Shown here: positions 7,882 through 15,769 of the stretch, one piece after another | Layout of the letters: every line of letters begins with the position of its first letter | How positions within the stretch are numbered: the first letter of the stretch is position 1 | From: a virus | Virus record (IMG/VR): IMGVR_UViG_3300031951_001068 | Coordinates: 1-26,098 of that record | Direction: 5' to 3' (one strand) | Length of the DNA stretch: 26,098 nucleotides | The notes under the pieces: generated by a model | What the model saw: the letters and a program-made list of their open reading frames with translations, nothing else | Database searches by the model: none | What the model was told of the DNA's origin: nothing | Position numbers and translations under genes: made by a program

Positions 7882-8496
7882 TCAACGTGAACGATAATTT
7901 GGTCTCGGAAAATCTCTGTCTGCAAGTTCTGGCGTATCAGGATGGACATAGTGAATGAACAGCTGAACCAATGAGTCAATCTCGAGTGGATCTCGCCAAT
8001 GCCACTTTCCTCCATACTCATGACCGCCATTAAAGATAATGGCATCTCCTTCATCGAGGTCGATAGGAATGGCATCGCTTTTGTCTTCGTTCTCACTGAA
8101 CCATAAGAACGTATTGCCTTCACCTCGTTTAGACATAGTCAAAGTCATCGAGTATTGACAAGCTTCTCGATCGCGATGGATCTTGAGTTCAGATCCGCGA
8201 TAATATTCTCGTGAATAAGAGTATGATGGCACCATGTCCTCAATACCCCAAATCTTTTCTATGATATGCTTGCAATAGAGAAGAATACTATCATCGAAGA
8301 AGTTACGATCGACTTCTTCGATATGCCCATCAATATATGGTCCAAATTCTGGCTTTCTCATTCCTTTTGTGTGTGTGATGTCGATAAAAGCCTTATACAT
8401 CTCGATCATATCAGGAGACAAAACTCCTTTGATCTTTACGAATCCATTCTTTTCAAACTCATCTCTGTAAGATGCAAACATACTGTCGTCAATCAT
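7882..8496 (-). CDS. 2OG-Fe(II) oxygenase (2 of 3), last gene of curli-type operon
   Basis: A 204-residue dioxygenase-like protein. H107-x-D109 (IHRD) supplies two iron ligands; H159 or H166 in the GGHEYGGKWHWRD segment would be the third. DEGDAIIFNGG is the usual strand before the distal ligand. The start has GAGG 4-5 bases upstream and is only 6 bases past the cyclase stop, so it is probably the last gene of the operon starting at 15756. It could hydroxylate a protein or small molecule; nothing in the sequence names a substrate. It differs clearly from the other two oxygenases here. Confidence 0.8.
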   Translation of the reverse strand: MIDDSMFASYRDEFEKNGFVKIKGVLSPDMIEMYKAFIDITHTKGMRKPEFGPYIDGHIEEVDRNFFDDSILLYCKHIIEKIWGIEDMVPSYSYSREYYRGSELKIHRDREACQYSMTLTMSKRGEGNTFLWFSENEDKSDAIPIDLDEGDAIIFNGGHEYGGKWHWRDPLEIDSLVQLFIHYVHPDTPELADRDFPRPNYRSR

Positions 8497-8502
8497 ATTA
8501 CC

Positions 8503-10566
8503 TCACTTACTGGTAGCTCTATAAACTCCGTCCCACTTGAGTGGTTCATCAGTCTTCAAATCATATATTCTTTGTTCCATCATAGCATAGTATGCATTGA
8601 GCTCTTCGTTCCAGCATCGCTTGAGATCTTTTATAAGATTCAGAGCTTCATCCCATTTGCCTTGACGATAGAGATCGAGGAACTTCTTATGTAGTAATTC
8701 TCCAGCGCCGTCAGAAACATCGAGAACGGTGTAGATTCTTGCTGGTTCTGTCTTACCTTTGACAGCAATCAGATCGAGTTCGACTATTTGGTATACAGAC
8801 CCCACCAATTCGGCCGTTTGTGGCCCGACGATGAGTTTAACTCCATAAGGCTTGGTTTGACCTTCCAGACGAGCAGCCAAATTAACGCCGTCGCCCAGAC
8901 AAGTATAATCGAAACGCTGATCAGAGCCCATATTACCCACAACCACAGTGGCAGTGTTAATACCAAGACCCATACCGAAAGCTGGAATGCCTTCTCCTTT
9001 AATCTCTTCATTGAAAATCTCCAAATCTTTTAACATTTGAAAGGCAGTTCGAACAGCATCTAATGCATGCTTATTGTTATCGAGCGGAGCATTCCAGAAT
9101 GCCATTTGCGCATCACCAATATACTTATCAAGTGTGCCGTTGTTTTCGAGAATCGCCCGTGTCATGACTGTCATGTAACGATTCATAATAGAAGTCAAGC
9201 CTTGGACATCATCTCCGTAGTGTTCAGAGATTGTAGTAAATCCGCGAACGTCTGTAAACATGATCGAAAGATCACGTGATTCTCCGCCAAGCTTCAAGAG
9301 TTCTGGTTGTCTTTGTAGTCTTGCTACCAGATCTGGGCTCAGATATGTGCCGAACTGTTTCTTAATCTGTTGCTTCTGTAAATACTCTGAGATAAATTTC
9401 ACTGTATAGATATGAATGTAGATCAGCAGCGCGCCTAATACGTTGAAGCTGATATCCATCATTATACCATAAGTGCCGAATAAGTACACCGGTAAATACA
9501 CATAGGCAGCAATCAATGCTGCGATATATACATACGAGAACTTAAATCGAGAGATAACTACCAATGCCAGGAAAAGAAGAAGAAACCCGCCAAGATCTAC
9601 AAGCGGAATCCAATTCGGAATCGACACAGAGTCCCCATTTATCAGAGTCTCAAGAATACTCGCTTGGAGTTGATGGGGATGTTGGGCACCTGAAGGAGTC
9701 GCTACAGGGTTACTTAGCCCAGCTGCAGTCACTCCAACAATCGCGATTTTACCTGCCAGATCGGGCAAAGGACCCGCACCAATTTCGTATGATTGAAATT
9801 GGTAGTTCGGATTGATGAAGGTTCTTCCATACTCGTCTGTTTTAATTGTTTCAAAAGAAGGAATTCGTAATGCTTCAACCCCAGTCTGATTTATCTTGGC
9901 TTGATACGAAGAGTCTCCTGCAGCTACACGCAGCATCTCTAGAGCAAATGCGGGATAGTATTCGCCTGATGACTCAGATAGAAGAGGAACTCGCCTTACA
10001 ACCCCATCAGTCTCGGGTAGGGTTGACGTTATCCCAACACCGGCTGCGGCTTCTTGAAGAACTGAGACATTACTTAGAACGCATGGGTATTGAGGAAGAA
10101 ATTCAGTTGCTTCTCCATCGCCGATTACGGCAACGCCTGTCTTCCGAATTGTCGCGCTTGCCCGTGAACAAGAGTCGCTTACCGTCTGGCTAAGAACGAC
10201 AGGATATTGCTTTAGCGAATCCGCAAGATCTCGATCAGTCCCCAACCGATCACGCTCAGGGTAAAGTATAGTGCTACCAACAAGAGCAGCCCCTCGGCCA
10301 TAGACCTCAGAATGAATGTCAGCGTAGACTTTACGCGGGAACGGATATTGGCCATATTTCTCAATCGCTTTCTCGCCAATATTTATCAAAACGATCTGTT
10401 CTGACTTCTTTGGTTCAGAAATCATAAGGTAGTCGTAAAACTTGAGGCGAGTGGCTTCGACGAGATATGGATCCGAGATCTTTACTGTCATAAGAAGAGC
10501 GAACGTAAAGATCGCCAGCCATGGGCTCAGAAGAATCGATTTAATTTTTTGTGTAGCTGTACCCAC
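8503..10566 (-). CDS. CHASE2-domain membrane adenylate cyclase (class III)
   Basis: 687 residues. An N-terminal helix (about 12-30), a CHASE2 extracytoplasmic sensor domain (about 35-315, with YDYLM, PFPRKVYADI, GVVRRVPLL), three membrane helices (about 319-338, 343-363, 366-390), then a class III cyclase domain (about 428-612). Metal Asps D439 (FTDVRGF) and D485 (GDAQMAFW), K481 and T555 (adenine selectors), N562 and R566 are all present, so it should be an active adenylate rather than guanylate cyclase. A 60-residue helical tail follows. The start is GTG (10564-10566) with AGGA 7 bases before, overlapping the upstream gene by 26 bases. CHASE2 cyclases are common in bacteria, often beside FecR genes as here, but very unexpected in a phage. 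Confidence 0.93.
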   Translation of the reverse strand: MGTATQKIKSILLSPWLAIFTFALLMTVKISDPYLVEATRLKFYDYLMISEPKKSEQIVLINIGEKAIEKYGQYPFPRKVYADIHSEVYGRGAALVGSTILYPERDRLGTDRDLADSLKQYPVVLSQTVSDSCSRASATIRKTGVAVIGDGEATEFLPQYPCVLSNVSVLQEAAAGVGITSTLPETDGVVRRVPLLSESSGEYYPAFALEMLRVAAGDSSYQAKINQTGVEALRIPSFETIKTDEYGRTFINPNYQFQSYEIGAGPLPDLAGKIAIVGVTAAGLSNPVATPSGAQHPHQLQASILETLINGDSVSIPNWIPLVDLGGFLLLFLALVVISRFKFSYVYIAALIAAYVYLPVYLFGTYGIMMDISFNVLGALLIYIHIYTVKFISEYLQKQQIKKQFGTYLSPDLVARLQRQPELLKLGGESRDLSIMFTDVRGFTTISEHYGDDVQGLTSIMNRYMTVMTRAILENNGTLDKYIGDAQMAFWNAPLDNNKHALDAVRTAFQMLKDLEIFNEEIKGEGIPAFGMGLGINTATVVVGNMGSDQRFDYTCLGDGVNLAARLEGQTKPYGVKLIVGPQTAELVGSVYQIVELDLIAVKGKTEPARIYTVLDVSDGAGELLHKKFLDLYRQGKWDEALNLIKDLKRCWNEELNAYYAMMEQRIYDLKTDEPLKWDGVYRATSK

Positions 10567-12001
10567 TGCAAGGTCCTGTCGCGCATGTTATTGTCATTGA
10601 AGCGGAGTCAGTAGCACTCGCAGCAGTTTGCGATACAGTGACTCCAATTCCTGGATTATTTATTATCAGTTGAAACAGCTTTTGTGAAGCACCAGATTGA
10701 GTGATGGTTGCATTCAATCCGCCATAAGGTGCGCTGATATCTAAGAAGTGATTACCTGTGCCTTGTTGCAAAGTAGTAATTACATTCGAGTTACCTAAGA
10801 TATTGAAGAACGCATACTTTCCACCGGCATCTTTCTGCTGAGCAGTCAGTTGATTTCCCGTTCCATTCATTACCAGCTCTGTATACTTACCATTATTTTG
10901 TTGTGTAAGAGATACGGTGTTATTATTACCAGTGACAGACACTTCGGCAAGATTGTTTCCGAGAACGGTAGTAGCAGTGCCTTGATTAATAGTAATATTG
11001 TTGTTGCTACCATTAATTAACATGTCTTGAGAACCGTTAACACCTCTGATGGCATTAAACCTTGAGAACTGTTCGACGTTGACGGTATTATTATCGCCGA
11101 TATTTTGAATGTAAATCGAGTTACTTGTAATAGCATTCGTCTGGCCAAGCTTAATAGTCTGATTAGTCGTAATCGATACAGCAGGATATGCAGGCGCTGG
11201 AGGTGGAGGTGGAGGTGTGGTCGGTGCAGACGATCCTTCGTTTGGAGCTATAGGATTAAACGTGGTTCCATTCAGAGTTGTTGTTCCTTGCAACTGGTCG
11301 ATGAACAAGATAGGAGAAAGAGCTGTGTCACCAAGATTGAATGACGAGAAGCCGAGCGTATAGTTGCCATCAGTCGGTACAGTAAACACGGCGAGTTGCC
11401 AACCAGTGGCACCATAAGATCCTACTGAATAGTTACCAGTTCCTTGATTGGTAAATCCGAGCAGAGCATAATTCTGTGTCTGACCGTTTAAAGTTGGAAT
11501 TCCTGGTCCATTCGTCAACGTAATCATCGAGCCGTCGTTGTAAGGAACATAGTCGGTCGACAGATATTGCCAGCCAAACGTGTATGTAATTCCGGCTTGT
11601 AGGAATACGGTTCTACTCACAGACGAAGCATTCGTAGGATACATTGACCCATTCGAATAGATCGTATTTCGAATGGTTGTAATATCGGTTGAGCTTAGAC
11701 CAAGCGTAGTCATGGCTGTATTGAATTGAGGAGAACTTCCTCCTGCTTGGACCGATATCATATAAGAACCATAAGGTGTAATTGTCCAGCACTTACCTCC
11801 ACCTGGGCAATAGTTTTGCATGCCAGTTGTCACTTGAACTCCCTGACCAGAATCTGACCAACTCGTTCGAAGTGTGGTGGATCCGTTAGAAACTGTCCAA
11901 CCTGCATAAGTTCCATCTTCGAAACCATAGTTCGAAGGCGTCTGCGCATTTAACTGTACGCTAAACGTTAACAGTAGTAGTGTTAAGATCCATCTGATCA
12001 T
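10541..12001 (-). CDS. Secreted protein: globular domain, Pro-rich linker, curlin-like repeats
   Basis: 486 residues. Signal peptide 1-19 (cut near LNA/QT). Residues 22-245 look like a beta-sandwich, possibly lectin or carbohydrate-binding (NYGFEDGTYAGWTVSNGS start, FIDQLQ end); a Cys pair lies at C65 and C71. A proline-rich linker (about 259-275) joins a C-terminal region of about 200 residues with repeated G-x-x-N-x(5)-Q units (GDNNTVNVEQ, GSNNNITINQG, GNNNTVSLTQQ, GTGNQLTAQQ, LNATITQSG), the curlin pattern of CsgA/CsgB. It would leave through the Sec system and CsgG and could act as nucleator or adhesin. Its ATG overlaps the FecR stop (ATGA). Confidence 0.8.
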   Translation of the reverse strand: MIRWILTLLLLTFSVQLNAQTPSNYGFEDGTYAGWTVSNGSTTLRTSWSDSGQGVQVTTGMQNYCPGGGKCWTITPYGSYMISVQAGGSSPQFNTAMTTLGLSSTDITTIRNTIYSNGSMYPTNASSVSRTVFLQAGITYTFGWQYLSTDYVPYNDGSMITLTNGPGIPTLNGQTQNYALLGFTNQGTGNYSVGSYGATGWQLAVFTVPTDGNYTLGFSSFNLGDTALSPILFIDQLQGTTTLNGTTFNPIAPNEGSSAPTTPPPPPPAPAYPAVSITTNQTIKLGQTNAITSNSIYIQNIGDNNTVNVEQFSRFNAIRGVNGSQDMLINGSNNNITINQGTATTVLGNNLAEVSVTGNNNTVSLTQQNNGKYTELVMNGTGNQLTAQQKDAGGKYAFFNILGNSNVITTLQQGTGNHFLDISAPYGGLNATITQSGASQKLFQLIINNPGIGVTVSQTAASATDSASMTITCATGPCSGYSYTKN

Positions 12002-13134
12002 CTTGCACCTGACTCTTGTATTACGGTGATATTTCCTTGTGGTCTACCTGTACCTGTCGTAGTCCATTTATCATCCATAAAATTGTAGGCGTCGACGATT
12101 CCATTCTGTACAGAAACGAGTTGAATTTCTGTGTCTTTTGGTAACCATACGATCACAGATTGATTCTTATCCTCTGAGATTCTCGAGTATACCCATCCGA
12201 CTTGCAGTTGTTTCTTGAAAGTAGGAGATACGTTTGTGTAGATAGTTTCTGTCGGTCTTGCACCAGAATTATACTCTGCATAGATATTTTGAAGTTCATC
12301 TTGAGTAGGCAAACGAAGAGTAGCAACTGCGACTTCTTCTACGCCGTCTCCACCGGTATTTGGATCTTGGTTGTCATCAGATGCGGCTTTTGCAGGATTG
12401 ACAAATTTCTTGAGTGATTCGCGAGCAGCGTTGATGAGTGATTGTCCATCGTCTGTTTCGAGAGGAGAGATCTGAATATTGTTGTCCATACCCTTCATTG
12501 CAGGGTTAATTACGACCGGAGGAGCAGGAGGAGCGTAAGAATTCTCGACCATCGTTGCTTGGAATGGTTGAGTCAGAGTCACGATGCCGGCAGCAGTGAT
12601 AACGTCGATAGCACCTGAAGGGCACTCGAAGTTGATCTTTGTAATATCTTTATCGTTATAACATTCTGGAACGAGGACAACAGTCGATCTGCCAGCCTCA
12701 TCGACTGACATGACAAAGTCTGTGCCTCTTACGGCAATCGTTGCGGTGGGTGTCCGTATACCAACACCGCGAGCGTTGCCATGAGCAATGCCACCAGAAG
12801 TATATCTCGCAGTTCCCAAAGCCAGCTTAAGACCAAGCTTGCCTTTGCTCTTATTGTTTCCATCATAGACGAAATCATCGATGACTAACCTTGAATTTTG
12901 TGTGATGTTAACTGTGGTGGCATCGACGAATCGAATCTTAAATCTACCCTGAGAATTGGTAGAGACGGTATCGTTCTTTTCGATACTCGAGCCTTTAGCA
13001 GCAGGTGCGACCTTTGCACCACGCTTCACGGAACCTCCGCCCTGAAACTCTGATATCGATCCCACGCCTGCAAAGGCGGGAACCGATATCAGAAGTAAGA
13101 GATTAATGGCCAGTCTTGATATTAAACGTACCAT
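11998..13134 (-). CDS. Secreted FecR-domain protein
   Basis: 378 residues with a signal peptide (about 1-22, ending VPAFA). Residues 23-145 hold a FecR domain: VSTNSQGRFKIRFVDATTV, an ALGTARYTSG strand and the closing TPTATIAVRGTDF. Unlike classical FecR it has no cytoplasmic anti-sigma part, and no sigma factor gene is nearby, so it belongs to the secreted FecR type that often neighbours CHASE2 cyclases. The middle has a PPAPPVV linker and a low-complexity acidic stretch; the C terminus is unassigned. It overlaps the curlin-like gene by 32 bases with no clear ribosome site, suggesting coupled translation. Probable role: periplasmic or surface scaffold or sensor partner (inferred). Confidence 0.85.
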   Translation of the reverse strand: MVRLISRLAINLLLLISVPAFAGVGSISEFQGGGSVKRGAKVAPAAKGSSIEKNDTVSTNSQGRFKIRFVDATTVNITQNSRLVIDDFVYDGNNKSKGKLGLKLALGTARYTSGGIAHGNARGVGIRTPTATIAVRGTDFVMSVDEAGRSTVVLVPECYNDKDITKINFECPSGAIDVITAAGIVTLTQPFQATMVENSYAPPAPPVVINPAMKGMDNNIQISPLETDDGQSLINAARESLKKFVNPAKAASDDNQDPNTGGDGVEEVAVATLRLPTQDELQNIYAEYNSGARPTETIYTNVSPTFKKQLQVGWVYSRISEDKNQSVIVWLPKDTEIQLVSVQNGIVDAYNFMDDKWTTTGTGRPQGNITVIQESGAR

Positions 13135-13876
13135 TTGAACCCGTCGACTTAAGATTGATTACGGTTTCCGAAGCTCCGTATTGCTGGGTTGTAATGGTGT
13201 TCAGTGTACCTGTAAGATTCACATAGAGCGAATGTCCAAATGTTCCGCCGAGACCTGTTTGTGTCACGTCGAAGTCATTGTAGTCACCTGTGACAAGAAC
13301 AGTCTGCGTAGCATTTGGTGACAGCGCGTCGATATTGAACGTGTTGTTATCACCAGTGATATCCATCGAGTTACGGATATTTGCACCCGAACCATGGAAC
13401 ACAAGAGAGTTTGAATCGCCAGTAAAGCGAGCGTTCATATCGAACTGATTACAGATCGCGTCAGATACTAAAGTACCGCAACGAATGTCTGCAGTATTTA
13501 GGTCGCCGATTTGGCGTATTGTAGCTGTGGCAACTCCTGTGCCTCCAGTTGCGGATACGATTCCCATGTAGAGTTGGTTTCCGTTACCTGTTTGTACAGC
13601 GATGACACTTTGATTATCGCCGCGTAGGTAGATAGGATCACCAGAATCGCCAATAATGTTGGCAGTGCCTGTCTGAACAATGTTAACATCAACGTTTCCG
13701 CCTTCTTGATCAATATACACCTTGTTGGTGGTTGCAACTGCGGCTGCAGTCACTTCATTCGGAGAGGTAGTTACGATTGTTGGTGGTGTTGGGGCTGTTG
13801 GTAGCACTGTTTGTGCAACCGCAGATGTTCCATAAAGAAGAGCAGCGCCAACGAATAAAGCTTTACTTAACTTCAT
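13103..13876 (-). CDS. Secreted curlin-repeat protein (CsgA/CsgB-like)
   Basis: 257 residues. Signal peptide 1-22 (AVAQ cut region), then a Pro/Thr/Ala-rich N-terminal segment and imperfect repeats centred on N and Q spaced as in curlin: GNVDVNIVQTG, DNQSVIAVQTGNGN, GVATATIRQIGDLN, GDNNTFNIDA, GDYNDFDVTQTGLGG, GTLNTITTQQYGAS. A likely disulphide pair (IRCGTLVSDAICNQF) is unusual for curlin. ATG 13876 was chosen over 13924 because AGGA lies 9 bases upstream and the signal peptide starts there; it overlaps the csgG stop by 14 bases. Position just after csgG supports export as the amyloid subunit. Confidence 0.85.
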   Translation of the reverse strand: MKLSKALFVGAALLYGTSAVAQTVLPTAPTPPTIVTTSPNEVTAAAVATTNKVYIDQEGGNVDVNIVQTGTANIIGDSGDPIYLRGDNQSVIAVQTGNGNQLYMGIVSATGGTGVATATIRQIGDLNTADIRCGTLVSDAICNQFDMNARFTGDSNSLVFHGSGANIRNSMDITGDNNTFNIDALSPNATQTVLVTGDYNDFDVTQTGLGGTFGHSLYVNLTGTLNTITTQQYGASETVINLKSTGSNGTFNIKTGH

Positions 13877-14687
13877 TTGTTGTTTCCTTTTGCTTAAATC
13901 TCCATAGACCTTTACGTTCACCATCCTTGATCAATTCCACAACGGCCGTTTCTATGGCTGAACGGATCGCATAACTACCAGCTTCATTCGATGTTTGTTG
14001 TCCATCAAATTCAAAAGCTTTTGTTGCCATGTCAAAGAATTTAAATGCTGTCACTCCCTCGGATGTAGAGAGCAGATTCTTCTCAACAGTGACAGAGGTG
14101 AGGACTTCACCTGTCTGTACTGAGACGAGTCGCATACTAATAGTAACTTGATCTTCTGCGTACTGCTGATAAGGACCAATTCCAAGGAATCGTGCACCGT
14201 TACCACCAGTCTTGGTATTTGAACTATAGTCAATAATACCGCCTTCAAGAATGATACCTGCAACCATGAGAGGAGGAAGCGGTTCTGCACCTTCTCCGAG
14301 TTGCTGTTCTCTCATCTGTCTGACAAGCTGACGTTCTTTAATAAGAGAATCGATACCTACGCGTTCGACTGGACGAAACCACTTGCCATCGCCAGTATCT
14401 GCCAATGTTTTGATAACATAAGCATCGGCGCCTTGAGTTACCGCCGTCGAGAAGCTGGCTTGAGTAGCAGAAGGTTTACGTTGTCCTGTTCTATCAGTGA
14501 ACGAGTAGATAGCGATAGGAATCACTTGTCCATCGAGCTCTGGTAGATTTTTAAACAACTTAGGATTTGCAAATCTTTCTACCTCAGCATCTTCTCGTAG
14601 AAGATATGACTGATTCAGATGAGGATGCATTCCGCCTATGCAACCAGATGTTGCAAGAAGTATTGGAAGCAAGAGTAGTTTTTTCAT
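13863..14687 (-). CDS. csgG: CsgG curli secretion channel lipoprotein
   Basis: 274 residues, close to bacterial CsgG. A lipoprotein signal peptide ends in LATSGC (lipidated C16). The family's hallmarks follow in order: IAIYSFTDRTGQRKP, FSTAVTQGADAYVIKTL, WFRPVERVGIDSLIKERQLVRQ, PPLMVAGIILEGGIIDYSSNTKTGG, GARFLGIGPYQQYAEDQVTISMR, VQTGEVLTSVTVEKNLLS, and a C-terminal helix with IETAVVELIKDGERKGLW. CsgG forms a nine-subunit outer-membrane pore for unfolded amyloid subunits (type VIII secretion). All expected regions are intact, so it is probably functional. AAGGA sits 7 bases before ATG. No csgE is seen in this window. Confidence 0.96.
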   Translation of the reverse strand: MKKLLLLPILLATSGCIGGMHPHLNQSYLLREDAEVERFANPKLFKNLPELDGQVIPIAIYSFTDRTGQRKPSATQASFSTAVTQGADAYVIKTLADTGDGKWFRPVERVGIDSLIKERQLVRQMREQQLGEGAEPLPPLMVAGIILEGGIIDYSSNTKTGGNGARFLGIGPYQQYAEDQVTISMRLVSVQTGEVLTSVTVEKNLLSTSEGVTAFKFFDMATKAFEFDGQQTSNEAGSYAIRSAIETAVVELIKDGERKGLWRFKQKETTNEVK

Positions 14688-14696
14688 GGCTTTTCC

Positions 14697-15143
14697 TTAG
14701 AACCCAAAGGTTGCGATAGGAACAGTCACGACTGTCGTATTACCAGCTTTGTCGACAACCGTCAACGTCACTGATGTACCAGTTTTTACATAGCTAATCG
14801 TATTACCATCGAGGGTGAATATGCCCTGTTGAGCAGAACCTTCAGCAAAAAGATTGTTTGAAAGCTGCGTCGCCAGCTGAGCATATACCTGAGATGTAAA
14901 CAGTGCCATAAACTTGGCAAGCGGAGTGTTAGCTGCTTCGGATCTCGCAAGAGCTAGCTTTGCGGCTTCGGCATCTTTGATTGCTTGCTCACGAGAACGC
15001 TCTTGCGCATCGATTGCTTGCACATGTTGTGACCATCCATATCCATTGAAGGAAGGACTTTTAAACTGTTGTACAATCGGATCAGCTTTTGCCGGCGCGC
15101 TGAAGCATATCAATAACGTCAATATTGCTAGTTTCTTCGACAC
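14697..15143 (-). CDS. csgF: CsgF curli assembly factor
   Basis: 148 residues beginning with a Sec signal peptide (KKLAILTLLICFSAPAKA). The mature N terminus (DPIVQQFKSPSFNGYGW) matches the CsgF segment that inserts into the CsgG pore. The ending (GIFTLDGNTISYVKTGTSVTLTVVD...TVVTVPIATFGF) matches the CsgF C-terminal beta region. An Ala/Glu-rich helix lies between. Start taken as GTG 15143, with AGGA 8 bases upstream, because the signal peptide begins there; the in-frame TTG at 15209 would add 22 very basic residues before it. It lies 9 bases before csgG, so pore and cap are co-expressed. Confidence 0.9.
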   Translation of the reverse strand: MSKKLAILTLLICFSAPAKADPIVQQFKSPSFNGYGWSQHVQAIDAQERSREQAIKDAEAAKLALARSEAANTPLAKFMALFTSQVYAQLATQLSNNLFAEGSAQQGIFTLDGNTISYVKTGTSVTLTVVDKAGNTTVVTVPIATFGF

Positions 15144-15205
15144 TTTCTTCTTCCTTTTTCTTTTCAGAAGAAAGACTAAACTCAAGCGAGAAGATCTTAA
15201 TGATT

Positions 15206-15469
15206 TCAATCTTTAGATTTATATTCATCGTGATCTTCCTTTATCTGCAATACTACACTCACCTTCTGTTGTAACCGAATCATATCATTATCAAGCATGC
15301 GAACACGATCAATGAGAGCAATCAAAATAGCGTTTGTCTCACCAATCAATGGCATTAATTTATCTGTAACGAACTTGTAGATAAACCATACAAAATATCC
15401 CATACCCACCGAGGAGACAATAGGAAAACCATATTGTTTTACAAGTTCAGCAACCGTATTTAAATCCAT
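15206..15469 (-). CDS. Holin-like small membrane protein B
   Basis: 87 residues: a short N-terminal helix (MDLNTVAELVKQYG), one long hydrophobic segment (about 15-38, FPIVSSVGMGYFVWFIYKFV), then a heptad-like helical tail (IGETNAILIALIDRVRMLDNDMIRLQQKVSVVLQIK) and a charged end. It is a paralogue of the gene just upstream, sharing the xYGFPI / DVGFPI start and the D-R-V-R-M-x-x-x-D-x-I-R motif. The layout recalls BhlA/UviB-type holin-like phage proteins, but that is a fold-level resemblance only. Its ATG overlaps the upstream stop as TAATG. Could be holin/antiholin or an inner-membrane part of the curli export machine. Confidence 0.8.
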   Translation of the reverse strand: MDLNTVAELVKQYGFPIVSSVGMGYFVWFIYKFVTDKLMPLIGETNAILIALIDRVRMLDNDMIRLQQKVSVVLQIKEDHDEYKSKD

Positions 15470-15756
15470 TAATCTTTTCTCGCATCGTTCTTCCCGTCGG
15501 CTCGAGCGATACGATCCAGATCCGGTTTCAGTCCTAGTGCCGAACTTACAACCGCATCCATTCGGATAATGTCATGGTTCATCGTTCGAACTCGATTGTC
15601 GAGTCCCATGATAATACCTTGCATACCCTTAATGGCTTTCACAACACTTTCTAAAATATAATTAATGACGAAGTAAACAAAAACCCCAGCAATCAGCGCA
15701 GCTGCGATAGGGAATCCGACATCAGCAATCAATTTAAAAATAGCGTCGTAGTTCAT
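15469..15756 (-). CDS. Holin-like small membrane protein A, first gene of curli-type operon
   Basis: 95 residues, paralogous to the next gene: N-terminal helix (MNYDAIFKLIADVGFPI), a hydrophobic span (about 16-40), then a coiled-coil-like tail with GLDNRVRTMNHDIIRMD and a charged end. I chose ATG 15756 because it aligns with the paralogue; the longer frame from 15846 would overlap the radical SAM gene by 77 bases. A TATAAATA late promoter lies only 5 bases before the ATG, so the mRNA may be almost leaderless, or the gene may also be read from transcripts passing through from upstream. Confidence 0.75.
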   Translation of the reverse strand: MNYDAIFKLIADVGFPIAAALIAGVFVYFVINYILESVVKAIKGMQGIIMGLDNRVRTMNHDIIRMDAVVSSALGLKPDLDRIARADGKNDARKD

Positions 15757-15761
15757 ACAAC

Positions 15762-15769
15762 TATTTATA
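15762..15769 (-). promoter_or_regulatory. T4-type late promoter TATAAATA at head of curli-type operon
   Basis: Exact late octamer on the minus strand between the radical SAM stop and the first operon gene, 5 bases before ATG 15756. Transcription would start about at the ATG. It could equally serve the downstream overlapping genes through csgF, csgG and beyond. Confidence 0.6.

Noticed and set aside
15144-15209. Longer csgF with TTG start
   Set aside because: It would put 22 very basic residues before the signal peptide and has a poorer ribosome site than GTG 15143.
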